Source of the DNA: a virus
Reading direction: 5' to 3' (one strand)
Length of the DNA stretch: 23,261 nucleotides
IMG/VR virus record: IMGVR_UViG_3300037153_001020
Coordinates: 1-23,261 of that record
A program made the translations under genes and the position numbers. Positions within the stretch are counted from its first letter, which is position 1. Each line of letters starts with the position of its first letter. The notes under the pieces are model-generated. The model was not told the origin of the DNA, ran no database searches, and worked only from the letters and a program-made list of their open reading frames with translations. This document shows, in pieces, positions 1 through 6,485 of this stretch.

Positions 1-62
1 CCCGCGTGGTAGACGAACGCCCCGCGCGGCAGCTTGCGCCGCTGCGCGGCGGTCAGCGCCAC
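1..62 (-). CDS. N-terminus of a phage head-region protein (partial)
   Basis: Only the first 20 or so codons lie in the window. A GTG start at 62 gives a peptide beginning VALTAAQRRKLPRGAFVYHA. The pattern 'ALTAAQRxxLPxxAFVY' is one I associate with a small domain (DUF6582-like) found in actinophage head-region proteins, often near the portal, protease or capsid genes. The position after the terminase genes agrees with that. The start follows the preceding stop (66-68) by three bases. The rest of the gene is off the left edge, so its product cannot be decided. The family call comes from memory of the motif, not from a search. Confidence 0.55.
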   Translation of the reverse strand, partial: MALTAAQRRKLPRGAFVYHA

Positions 63-65
63 GGC

Positions 66-224
66 CTAGTCGGACTCGGGCTCGTGCGGCTCCTCGCCCT
101 CGCCCGCTCGTTGCTCGTTGAGCTCCTTGTCGGTCAGCCCCTCGCTGCCCGCCTCCGGCTCCTCGTTCGGGTTCGGGTCGGCAGTCGACTCCGCCTGCTC
201 GCCCTGCTGCTCCTGCTCGTTCAC
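66..224 (-). CDS. Small acidic hypothetical protein (52 aa)
   Basis: A GTG start at 224 is preceded 7 bases upstream by a very good Shine-Dalgarno sequence (AGGGAGG, about 232-238), which decides the start. The product is extremely acidic and hydrophilic: Glu, Gln, Asp, Pro and Gly dominate and no hydrophobic core is visible, so it is probably disordered. It lies between the terminase and the truncated head-region gene, with its stop 3 bases before that gene's GTG. Small acidic proteins here could serve head assembly or be accessory, but no domain is recognised and I assign no function. Confidence 0.6.
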   Translation of the reverse strand: MNEQEQQGEQAESTADPNPNEEPEAGSEGLTDKELNEQRAGEGEEPHEPESD

Positions 225-250
225 GGCGACCTCCCTGGTCGTCAGTCCAC

Positions 251-269
251 GGTCTACGGATCGTAGACC
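251..269 (-). repeat. Perfect inverted repeat (8-bp arms, 3-nt loop)
   Basis: GGTCTACG and CGTAGACC are separated by GAT. The hairpin covers the TAG stop of the 47-residue gene and sits upstream of the Shine-Dalgarno of the next gene. There is no T-run after it on the minus strand, so it is not a textbook intrinsic terminator. It could be an attenuating or RNA-processing hairpin, or a protein-binding site. Confidence 0.5.
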
Positions 270-397
270 TTGCCCGCCGGCGTCAGCACGAATCCCTCGG
301 CCGGGTGATCCGGGGCGCACGCCCACACTCCTACGCTGCGGCTGAGCCGGGCGACGCGCTCCGGGGCGACGCGGAGCTGCGGCAGGTCCGCGCACAT
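254..397 (-). CDS. Small hypothetical protein (47 aa)
   Basis: An ATG at 397 opens a short frame beginning MCADLPQLRVAPERV and ending GFVLTPAGKVYDP with TAG at 254-256. It starts about 45 bases after the large-terminase stop and in the same frame as it. No convincing Shine-Dalgarno sits right before the ATG; a GGAAGGGG stretch lies about 25 bases upstream, so the true start may differ. The ending 'GFVLTPAGKVY' reads as plausible coding sequence rather than a shadow frame. The stop codon lies inside an inverted repeat (251-269). No family recognised. Confidence 0.5.
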   Translation of the reverse strand: MCADLPQLRVAPERVARLSRSVGVWACAPDHPAEGFVLTPAGKVYDP

Positions 398-442
398 GAG
401 GAGGAGCGGCGCCGCCCGGCCCCTTCCACGGTAGCGCCCGGC

Positions 443-1891
443 TCAGAAGGTGAGCAGCTCGCGCGAGGGCTCCGGCTGCTGCTCGGCCAGCGCGTCGGCG
501 CGCGCCTCGTAAGCAAGGATCGCCGCCACCGCCGCGTCGATCTTGTCCGGCGAGCTCGGGCGCGCCTTCGCCAGCCAGTAGCCGCCACGCGTGTTGTGCA
601 CGTGCGCGTTGAGCACGTGCGCGCTCAGCCGCTCGTCCTGCGCGTGCGGCAGCTCGCCGCTTGCCACGTCGGTCCTGAACCGCTCGGTCGCACCCTGGAA
701 GCGGCGGCGGTTGGTCGCGAAGCGCATCACCGCCGTCTCGCCGAACTCGCGCGCCCAGCCGTCGATCTCGCTCTGCCAGAGCGGCGGGTCGAAGTAGCCA
801 CGCACCACCCGGTACTCCTCGTTCGCCTCCGCCACCGCCGCGTCGACCTCCTCGCGCGGCACTTCCCACTCCAGCTCGCGCTGCCCCTTCTCCGTCCGAG
901 GCGCCTCCCACAGCGCCAGCACCTGCACCAGCCCGTCCTCGACCCGGCAGGCGACCAGCGCGGTCGCGTCATCGAGGCGCGAGCCGTCGAAGCCGAGCGC
1001 GATCCGGTCGCCGCGTTGCAGGCGCTCCTCGCTCGCCGCCGCGTGCCACTGCTCCGGGTCCATCCAGCGGTGCTCCGCGCTCACCCACAGCCCGCAGGCG
1101 AACCGCTGCCACTGCCACTCCAGCATCGAGGGCGAATCGTGCCGCTGCTGGAGCTCCTCGGCCGTCTGCCAGCTCGCCGGGTTCACCTGCTTGACGACGC
1201 GCATGTCGTGGTAGTCGTCACCCGCCTCCAGCGCCCACTCGTGCATCGCGAAACCGCCGTCCTCGCTGCGCGCGTAGACGTAGCGCCCGCGCCGCCGCAG
1301 ACTCGCCAGCCGCCGCGCCGCCGCCCGCATCTCCCCGAGCGGACTCAGCTCGTGCTCGCCCGCGACGCTGATCGCCACCATCTGTCCGGCGCGCGGTCCG
1401 AGCCCGTCGCGGAAGATCCCGTACAGCCCCGCGCTCGCCGCCCGGTGCAGCTCGTCCATCAGCGCCAGCGTCGGGATGATCCCGTCCGCCGTGTCCACAT
1501 CCGCCGCCAGCACGCGGATCCGGCCCGAGTCGCGCCGCGAGCGGATCTCGCGGTAGCCCCGGCGCACGAGCAGCCGCGTCTGGAGTCCCGGCGAGCGGCG
1601 CACGAACCCGGTCGCCTGGTCGAACAGGATCCCCGCCTGGTCGCGGCTGGTCGCGCCGATCACGCACTCCGCGTCGTCGGTCACGAGCAGGTGCCAGAGC
1701 GCGAGCGCAGCGAGTATCGTCGTCTTGCCGTTCTTCTTCGACAGCAGGATCAGCGTCTCGCGCACGCCCGCGAAGTAGTCGCGCAGCATCGCCCGCTGGA
1801 ACGGCTCCAGCACGAGCGCCCGCCCACTGTCCAGCCGCAGCGCCGCACAGAACCGCTCGAAGGCGGGCAGGTCAGTCGCCCGTGCGGGCAC
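443..1891 (-). CDS. terL: Terminase large subunit (DNA packaging ATPase/nuclease)
   Basis: This is the motor subunit that pumps DNA into the prohead and cuts genome-length units. The 482-residue length is normal for phage large terminases. The ATPase half shows a Walker A-like loop, SKKNGKT at residues 51-57, and a Walker B strand with paired acids, LALMDE ending at D146-E147. The C-terminal half has the acidic residues expected for the RNase H-like nuclease: D302 in 'GFDGS', D368 in 'GYFDPP' and D449/D452 in 'DKIDAA'. The GTG start at 1891 overlaps the end of the small-subunit gene by 20 bases and follows a weak GCGAGG, the usual coupled TerS-TerL arrangement. Family identity is very secure; exact nuclease residues are inferred from position. 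Confidence 0.95.
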   Translation of the reverse strand: MPARATDLPAFERFCAALRLDSGRALVLEPFQRAMLRDYFAGVRETLILLSKKNGKTTILAALALWHLLVTDDAECVIGATSRDQAGILFDQATGFVRRSPGLQTRLLVRRGYREIRSRRDSGRIRVLAADVDTADGIIPTLALMDELHRAASAGLYGIFRDGLGPRAGQMVAISVAGEHELSPLGEMRAAARRLASLRRRGRYVYARSEDGGFAMHEWALEAGDDYHDMRVVKQVNPASWQTAEELQQRHDSPSMLEWQWQRFACGLWVSAEHRWMDPEQWHAAASEERLQRGDRIALGFDGSRLDDATALVACRVEDGLVQVLALWEAPRTEKGQRELEWEVPREEVDAAVAEANEEYRVVRGYFDPPLWQSEIDGWAREFGETAVMRFATNRRRFQGATERFRTDVASGELPHAQDERLSAHVLNAHVHNTRGGYWLAKARPSSPDKIDAAVAAILAYEARADALAEQQPEPSRELLTF

Positions 1892-2411
1892 GCCGCCTCG
1901 CCGCCAGCTCGTCTACCTCGGCGAACGGGTCGGGCTCGTGTCCTGCCGCCGGCGCCGAGGCATCTTCCTCCGGCGGGACGCTCGCAGGCGCGCGCAGCCG
2001 GGTCGACACCCTGCCCCACCGCTCCGGGTAGCCGCGCTCCAGCAGCCACGCCGCCGCCTGCCAATTCTCGCGCGCGGCCGAGGCGATCTGCGCCACGTTG
2101 CGGACCTCGCCCTCGGCCAGCGCCTGCTCGATCCGCCCGACCAGCTCGCGGTAGAGCTCGTCGCCCGGCCGCTCGCTGCGCCCGCGCACCATCCAGTCGC
2201 GGAAGGTGCGCGGCGCCACCCCGGCCGCACGGCAGGCGACCTCGATGTAGTTGCCCGCCTTCAGCATCGCCTCCAGCCGGTCGATCACGTCCGGCTCCAG
2301 CAGGCTCGCCCGGCCGACCCGTTGCAGGTGGAAGGCGCAGAGCTCGTGCCCGCGCATCGCCGCCTTCTTGCAGGGCTCGCCCTTGGCGGTCGTCGCGCTA
2401 CACGAGGGCAC
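1872..2411 (-). CDS. terS: Terminase small subunit with N-terminal zinc-binding motif
   Basis: The small terminase recognises the packaging site and hands DNA to the large subunit. Its 179 residues include a helix-turn-helix at about residues 55-78 ('EVACRAAGVAPRTFRDWM') and the segment 'AAAWLLERGYPERWGR' typical of phage small terminases. At the N-terminus C4, C13, C25 and H28 form a probable zinc-binding knot, common in actinophage homologues. The GTG at 2411 lies inside the end of the glycosyltransferase gene (14-base overlap) and follows GGAGGG at a good distance. The gene is therefore translationally linked to both the DNA-modification genes upstream and terL downstream. Whether the zinc knot reads modified DNA is unknown. 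Confidence 0.88.
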   Translation of the reverse strand: MPSCSATTAKGEPCKKAAMRGHELCAFHLQRVGRASLLEPDVIDRLEAMLKAGNYIEVACRAAGVAPRTFRDWMVRGRSERPGDELYRELVGRIEQALAEGEVRNVAQIASAARENWQAAAWLLERGYPERWGRVSTRLRAPASVPPEEDASAPAAGHEPDPFAEVDELAARRRARTGD

Positions 2412-3162
2412 GCTGCCGCCCTCCGACCAGCCGCATCTCCGGGAAGCCGTACCGCTTCGTGCGCGCCCGGCGCACGTAGGCGGGCCACTGGCGCTCGATC
2501 GCGGCGATGTTCGCCTCGACCACCGCCACCGTCCGTCCCAGCCGGTCGCCCTTGGGCCCCGGCCGGTAGTAGGCCGTCGCCGGGCAGATGTAGTCGAGCC
2601 GCGCGAGCACGCCGTCGCGCTGCCAGTAGCGCAGCGTGCGCTCGTAGTCCTCCTTCGGGTCGCCCAGGCGCGGGTGCAGCTCCTCCTCGTGCCGGATCAC
2701 CGTCCCGTAGAAGCAGCCGATGATGTAGCTCAGGTCGGCCCGGATCCGGGCCCGCATGAAGAAGGCGTTGTGCACCGGGTAGATCCCCCACAGGTGCGCA
2801 CCGGTCCGTGCCGCCGCCCGGAAGCCCTCCTCAGCCACCGCCCGCAGGTCGACCGGGCGCAGCTCCTGGTCGGCGCCCAGCCGGTAGAGGCCGCGCACGT
2901 CGTCGTCCATCCAGACGACCTGCTCGCCCGCCGCGAAGTAGGCGTGCCCCAGCTTCCGCGAGGCCATCAGCCCCGGCGCCGTCACGATCAGCCGCTCCTC
3001 CCAGGCAGGCACCGCCGCCGCGTACAGCGCGCGCTCCTGCTCGTCGGCAACGAACAGGCAGACGCGCTCGTGCTCGACTCGCGCCTGCTCGATCAGCGCC
3101 AGCGTCTGCTGCCCGATCAGCGGCGCATGATCGTAGGTCGGCACGGCCACCTTCCAGCTCAT
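2398..3162 (-). CDS. TET-associated-type glycosyltransferase (GT-A fold), predicted DNA-base glycosylation
   Basis: A 254-residue GT-A-like glycosyltransferase. It opens with a nucleotide-sugar-binding type strand (KVAVPTYDHAPLI, residues 4-16), has a metal-binding acidic triad DDD at 86-88 within 'VVWMDDDVRGL', and a second acidic motif 'DPKEDYERTLRYW' at 168-180 where the catalytic base would sit. No signal peptide or membrane segment is present, so it acts in the cytoplasm. The ATG at 3162 overlaps the methyltransferase stop by ATGA and follows GGGAGG. Beside a TET dioxygenase and a C5-methyltransferase, the natural prediction is sugar transfer onto 5-hydroxymethylcytosine in DNA, as proposed for the TET-associated glycosyltransferase (TAGT) family. 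The sugar donor and linkage cannot be read from sequence. Glycosylation of a virion protein is an alternative. Confidence 0.82.
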   Translation of the reverse strand: MSWKVAVPTYDHAPLIGQQTLALIEQARVEHERVCLFVADEQERALYAAAVPAWEERLIVTAPGLMASRKLGHAYFAAGEQVVWMDDDVRGLYRLGADQELRPVDLRAVAEEGFRAAARTGAHLWGIYPVHNAFFMRARIRADLSYIIGCFYGTVIRHEEELHPRLGDPKEDYERTLRYWQRDGVLARLDYICPATAYYRPGPKGDRLGRTVAVVEANIAAIERQWPAYVRRARTKRYGFPEMRLVGGRQRALV

Positions 3163-3815
3163 GCCGCCTCCCGCAGCGCCTCGCGGAGCTGCGCCCCGAT
3201 CCAGTGCGTGAAGGCGGGCGGGATCGCCTCGCGCAGCTCCTCGCGGTTCGTCCAGCCGATCCCGAGCGCGCGCCGCTTCGTCCCGGTCGAGACGCCCTGC
3301 CGGTAGCGCCGGTAGAAGTCGCGCGGCGGGTTGTGCCCGAACACCGGCAGCGCCGGTAGCTCGTGGCGGCACGGCGGCGGTCGCCCGGCCGGGCTCCAGC
3401 CGCCCAGCTCGAAGATGCGGTGCCGCCGGACCTCGAAGCCGTCCGCCCGCAGCCCGAACATCGTCCCGCAGAGCAGCAGGTCGGCCCGCAGCGGCGCGGC
3501 GGGCACGTTCTCGATCACGTAGGGCAGCCCCGCCTGCTCCAGCAGCTCGCGCGTCGGGCCGATCAGGTCCGGGTAGTGCTCGCGCTCGTGCCACTCGCCG
3601 CCCTCGGCCCAGCGTTGACAGGGCGGGCTCGCATGGATCGCCTCGAACGGGCCCGCCAGCTCCAGCCACCGCTCCAGCGCGAGCGCGCTGCCACGCAGGA
3701 AGTTGAACGGGTAGCGCGGCTGCGGCGCGATGTCGACGCCGACCACCGTGAACCCGGCGCGCATGTAGCCGGTCGCCGAACCGCCCGCGCCGCAGTAGAG
3801 ATCGAGCAGCCTCAC
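3159..3815 (-). CDS. C5-cytosine DNA methyltransferase, compact phage type
   Basis: Predicted to transfer methyl from S-adenosylmethionine to C5 of cytosine. Motif I, DLYCGAGG, is at residues 5-12; motif IV, SPPCQ, at 63-67 with catalytic C66; motif VI, ENV, at 102-104; motif VIII, RRHRIFEL, at 130-137; and a late motif 'AIPPAFTHWIG' at 197-207. At 218 residues it is much shorter than typical bacterial C5-methylases, with only about 60 residues available for target recognition. The GTG at 3815 overlaps the TET stop (GTGA) and follows GGAGG at 8 bases. Upstream in-frame codons lie inside the TET gene and are not needed. No endonuclease partner is present, so it is not a restriction system; its product would be the substrate of the neighbouring TET enzyme. 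Confidence 0.9.
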   Translation of the reverse strand: MRLLDLYCGAGGSATGYMRAGFTVVGVDIAPQPRYPFNFLRGSALALERWLELAGPFEAIHASPPCQRWAEGGEWHEREHYPDLIGPTRELLEQAGLPYVIENVPAAPLRADLLLCGTMFGLRADGFEVRRHRIFELGGWSPAGRPPPCRHELPALPVFGHNPPRDFYRRYRQGVSTGTKRRALGIGWTNREELREAIPPAFTHWIGAQLREALREAA

Positions 3816-4624
3816 GCGAACCGCCTCCGCTCGCGCTCCGTCCGCCGCCGCTGCGCCAGCGCGACGCCCTCCGCCTTCGTCTCGCAGCGCCACATCTGCT
3901 GGAGCGAGTAGAAGACGATCGAGTAGCGGTAGCCGTCCGGCCGGGTCAGCCGGAAGGGGCTCACCCCGTGCAGGATCGCCTGCCCGTCGAACATGAACAG
4001 GGAGTGGTCGCCCAGCCGGAAACAGAGGTCGAGCTCCGGGCAGACCAGGTCGCCGCCGGTGCAGGCCTGCTTGAAGACGAGCATGTTGCTCCAGACGCCA
4101 GGGAAATTGCCCCGGTCGTAGTGGTAGGGGAGCTTGTTGTTGCGGTTGATGATCCCGCTCGTGAAGACGCCGCCGCCCAGCCGCCACTCGTCCAGCACCT
4201 TCGCGACCGTCTGCTCGTGCTCGGCGTATAGCTCCGGGTTGAGCTGCTGGTAGGCCTCCTCGACCACGGCCGCGAGCCGCGCGATCGCCTCGTGCGCGGC
4301 CGGGTCCTCCTGGGCCAGCTTCGCGCTGCGGCACGTCTCCTCGCCGCGCACGGTCAGCTTCGGCGCGTAGCCGAAGGTGCGCGAGCGCGAGCGCATCCCA
4401 CTCGTGCGCGCCGTCTCAGCGAAGCGGATCCGCCGCAGCGCAGCGACCGCCTCGGGCAGGCGCTCGTCCAGCTCGAGGTAGACGGCGCTCGGCCGCTCGC
4501 CGCCGTCGACGTGCACGACGCACGGGCCCGCGATCGCTCGCCCGACGTGCCGCTCGTCGGCGTAGGCGCCCCGGAACCGCTCGGGCTCGACCGGGTGCCG
4601 CTTCGCCTCAACCCGCAGCAGCAT
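3812..4624 (-). CDS. TET/JBP-family 2-oxoglutarate/Fe(II) dioxygenase, predicted 5-methylcytosine hydroxylase
   Basis: Predicted to oxidise the methyl of 5-methylcytosine in DNA to hydroxymethyl. The 270-residue protein carries the double-stranded beta-helix iron site: H168 and D170 in 'LPYHYDRGNF', H219 in 'AILHGVSPF', and R233 in 'GYRYSIVFYS' to bind 2-oxoglutarate. The surrounding pattern ('TSGIINRNNK', 'VWSNMLVFK', 'GGDLVCPE', 'LFMFDGQ') is that of phage TET/JBP proteins, as is the upstream 'SRTFGYAPKL...CRSAKL' segment. The ATG at 4624 follows GGAGG by 9 bases and overlaps the ParB-like gene by 17 bases. Its place directly before the C5-methyltransferase and the glycosyltransferase strongly supports a DNA-base role over a protein-hydroxylase role. 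The extent of oxidation and any sequence preference are unknown. Confidence 0.9.
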   Translation of the reverse strand: MLLRVEAKRHPVEPERFRGAYADERHVGRAIAGPCVVHVDGGERPSAVYLELDERLPEAVAALRRIRFAETARTSGMRSRSRTFGYAPKLTVRGEETCRSAKLAQEDPAAHEAIARLAAVVEEAYQQLNPELYAEHEQTVAKVLDEWRLGGGVFTSGIINRNNKLPYHYDRGNFPGVWSNMLVFKQACTGGDLVCPELDLCFRLGDHSLFMFDGQAILHGVSPFRLTRPDGYRYSIVFYSLQQMWRCETKAEGVALAQRRRTERERRRFA

Positions 4625-5195
4625 CGAGCAGCGCCTCCACGGTCGCCGAGTAGGACTCGTGCCCGCCCGCTGCCGCCAGCTCGTCCAGCCGCTCGGTCAT
4701 CGCCTGGTAGAGCTCGCGCTCGTAGCTGAGCACGACCCGGAAGATGGGCGCGCCGTCGCCGGCGGCACCGACGACCGGCGGTTCCAGGTAGAGCAGCAGC
4801 GCATCCACGTCCTCGAACGAGTACCCAGTGCCCTCCAGCTCGCCGCGCTCGCGCATCGGCGCCAGCAGCTCGCCGAGCAGCTCCTCGTCGTAGACGCCCA
4901 GGTCGCCGAGCCGGTTGTCAGCCAGCAGGTAGGCCTCGACCTCCGCCTCGGGCAGGTCGGACTGGACTACCGCGACGTGCGTCCAGCCCTCCGCCTGCGC
5001 TGCCCGCCAGACGTGATGCCCCGCCACGAGCGTCCCGTCCGGCAGCGCCAACAGCGGGCGCTGCTGCCCGAAGCGGCGCAGGCTCTTGCGGATCTCCTCG
5101 ACCGCGCCCCGGCGTGGGTTGCGCGGGTGCTCACGCAGCTCGCCGAGCGGCACGAGCAGCCCACGCAGCGCGTTCGGGCCCGACCAGCGGCTCAC
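4608..5195 (-). CDS. ParB/Srx-fold (ParB-like nuclease domain) protein, copy 1
   Basis: A 195-residue protein whose first ~110 residues form a ParB-like domain: 'HPRNPRRG' at 23-30, 'GQQRPLL' at 43-49, 'GTLVAGHHVWRAA' at 54-66 and 'LLADNR' at 90-95. The C-terminal part has no recognised domain. The GTG at 5195 overlaps the preceding stop (GTGA). It is clearly a paralogue of the protein encoded at 5449-6084, sharing motifs, spacing and the 'GTGYxxxDV' segment. Chromosomal-type ParB normally has a partner ParA and a helix-turn-helix; neither is seen, so plasmid partitioning is unlikely. Family members include nucleases, nucleotide-binding switches and small-molecule kinases. Position next to TET suggests a role linked to DNA modification, as inference only. 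Confidence 0.85.
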   Translation of the reverse strand: MSRWSGPNALRGLLVPLGELREHPRNPRRGAVEEIRKSLRRFGQQRPLLALPDGTLVAGHHVWRAAQAEGWTHVAVVQSDLPEAEVEAYLLADNRLGDLGVYDEELLGELLAPMRERGELEGTGYSFEDVDALLLYLEPPVVGAAGDGAPIFRVVLSYERELYQAMTERLDELAAAGGHESYSATVEALLDAAAG

Positions 5196-5452
5196 TCGTC
5201 CTCGCCTCGCTCGCCCGGCTCCAGCGACCAGCGCCGCGCCCACTCGACCAGCCCGAGCGCGCGCCAGGTCGTCATCTCGCGTGGGCCGTAGAAGGTGCCC
5301 GCGTGCGCGGTCGCCTCCTCGCCCAGCGCCGCCGTCTCATAGCAGACGACCCAGCCGGTGAGCACGAGCCCGTCGAGCACGCCCTCGCCGTGCAGCGCCT
5401 CCTCGATCGCCTCGTGCAGCCGCTGCTGCCGCTCCGCCTCGGCCTCGTTCAC
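5192..5452 (-). CDS. Hypothetical protein (86 aa) between the two ParB-like genes
   Basis: Begins VNEAEAERQQRLHEAIEEAL with a GTG at 5452 that overlaps the stop of the second ParB-like gene (GTGA), and itself overlaps copy 1 by 4 bases. The N-terminal 20 residues look helical and charged; the middle (LDGLVLTGWVVCYETAALG) reads as beta strands, and the end contains 'MTTWRALGLVEWARRW'. This resembles small unassigned actinophage proteins in general style, but I do not recognise a family. Being sandwiched between two paralogous ParB-like genes suggests it belongs to the same functional unit. Confidence 0.75.
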   Translation of the reverse strand: MNEAEAERQQRLHEAIEEALHGEGVLDGLVLTGWVVCYETAALGEEATAHAGTFYGPREMTTWRALGLVEWARRWSLEPGERGEDE

Positions 5453-6084
5453 CCGAGCACCAGCCTCGCCACCGTCTCCGAGGGAGTCTCGCCCTCGCGC
5501 GCGAGCTCGCCCAGCCGGGCCGCGACCCGGTCGTAGGCCTGCTCGTCGTAGCTGAGCACGATCCGGAACGCCGCCGCCGTGCCGGTTGCGTACGGCGCCT
5601 GCGCAGGCGCGAGCGCCCGCTGCGCCTGCTCCAGCTCGGCGGGCTCCAGCGTGAAGGCGAGCAGGCCGATCACGTCGTCCGGCGTGTAGCCGGTCCCGTC
5701 GAGCCCATCCGCCGCCGCCAGCGGCTGGAGCACTTCGGCCAGCGTGCGGTCGTCGTAGAGCCCGAGATCGGCCAGGCGGTTGTCGGCCAGCAGGTAGGCG
5801 TCGACCTCGTGCTCGGCGAGCTCCGTCCGCACGGCGGCGATCTGCGACCAGCCCTCGACCAGCGCCGCCTTCCAGACGTGATGCCCGGCGACGAGCGTAC
5901 CGTCCTCCTGCGCGAGCACCGGCCGCTGCTGCCCGAAGCGGCGCAGCGAGGCGGCGATCGCCGGGACGACGCCGCGCCTCGGGTTGCGCGGGTGCGGGCG
6001 CAGCTCCGCGATCGGCACCAGCAGCGCCCCGAGCGCCGCGTTGCCCTTCCAGGCGGGCGCGCTCGTCTCTCCGCCGCCGACCAC
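5449..6084 (-). CDS. ParB/Srx-fold (ParB-like nuclease domain) protein, copy 2
   Basis: A 211-residue paralogue of the protein at 4608-5195. The ParB-like motifs are 'HPRNPRRG' at 31-38, 'GQQRPVLA' at 51-58, 'GTLVAGHHVWKAA' at 62-74 and 'LLADNR' at 98-103. A GTG at 6084 is chosen because GGGGGAG sits 8-9 bases upstream and the start lies just after the HNH stop (6087). Upstream in-frame codons are also open but overlap the HNH gene without a ribosome site. The duplicated copies flank a small unknown gene, so the block may have arisen by tandem duplication. No ParA, Walker motif or DNA-binding helix-turn-helix is seen. Confidence 0.85.
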   Translation of the reverse strand: MVGGGETSAPAWKGNAALGALLVPIAELRPHPRNPRRGVVPAIAASLRRFGQQRPVLAQEDGTLVAGHHVWKAALVEGWSQIAAVRTELAEHEVDAYLLADNRLADLGLYDDRTLAEVLQPLAAADGLDGTGYTPDDVIGLLAFTLEPAELEQAQRALAPAQAPYATGTAAAFRIVLSYDEQAYDRVAARLGELAREGETPSETVARLVLG

Positions 6085-6086
6085 GC

Positions 6087-6485
6087 TCAGATCTCCCCCG
6101 GACTCTTTCTCGCGGAAGCTGACCCCGCCGGGGTCGCCGAGCCGGGCGGGGGGAGGGGCCACCCCTCCCTCCGCGCACGCAGCTCACGCTTCGTCTTCGC
6201 ATCGTGACAGCCAGCGCAGAGCAGACGCAGAGGCGAGCGCGGCTCGCCCTGGACCAGGTGGTCGACGCCGCCGCTTCCACGTGGAACCGCAGCACCACAC
6301 TCCGCGCAGCGGTGACCGAAGGCGCGCCGAACGGCAGCGCGCACGCTCGGCGTGAGCGCGAGCCCGAGCCGCTCGCGCCGCTCACGGTTGCCAGCCCAGG
6401 GCGCGGGCGCGTGCTGCGCACACAGCCCACGGCGCACGGCCGGGCGCGGGCAGCAGTCGCGGGCACAGGTCGACGCAGCCCTCAT
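6087..6485 (-). CDS. HNH endonuclease
   Basis: A 132-residue HNH-type nuclease. The core runs from about residue 56 to 102: zinc cysteines C60/C63 and C90/C93, the catalytic 'VDH' histidine H76, and 'LLCAGCHDAKTKRE' at 88-101 closing the fold. An additional Cys/His group at the N-terminus (C7, C11, C12, C22, H25) may bind a second zinc. HNH proteins often assist terminase or act in recombination; this one sits upstream of the modification block rather than beside terL, and could also be a homing-type nuclease. The ATG at 6485 overlaps the preceding stop (ATGA). The C-terminal tail from about 108 is low-complexity Pro/Gly/Ser/Ala and is encoded by hairpin-forming DNA. Confidence 0.85.
   Translation of the reverse strand: MRAASTCARDCCPRPAVRRGLCAQHAPAPWAGNRERRERLGLALTPSVRAAVRRAFGHRCAECGAAVPRGSGGVDHLVQGEPRSPLRLLCAGCHDAKTKRELRARREGWPLPPPGSATPAGSASARKSPGEI
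6121..6169 (-). repeat. Two adjacent perfect hairpins in the 3' part of the HNH gene
   Basis: GACCCC/GGGGTC with loop GCC (6121-6135) and GGGAGGGG/CCCCTCCC with loop CCA (6151-6169) lie 15 bases apart. They fall in the low-complexity tail of the HNH coding sequence, shortly before the next gene's start. High GC makes chance hairpins likely, but two perfect neighbours are notable. They may stabilise or process the mRNA. Confidence 0.4.

Noticed and set aside
305-2479. A 724-codon open frame on the plus strand opposite the terminase genes
   Set aside because: It is antisense to well-recognised terL/terS, is Arg/Ala/Pro-rich without any motif, and is expected in very GC-rich DNA.
3159-3815. Restriction-modification system
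   Set aside because: No restriction endonuclease partner; the only nuclease nearby is a separate HNH protein, and the methylase is joined to TET and glycosyltransferase genes.
3816-4334. An N-terminal extension of the methyltransferase
   Set aside because: The extra residues are frame-shifted TET coding sequence; motif I starts five residues after the GTG at 3815, which has a good ribosome site.
4608-6084. Plasmid-type partition system (ParB of a ParAB-parS locus)
   Set aside because: No ParA, no ParB helix-turn-helix domain and no parS-like repeats; the phage has an integrase instead.
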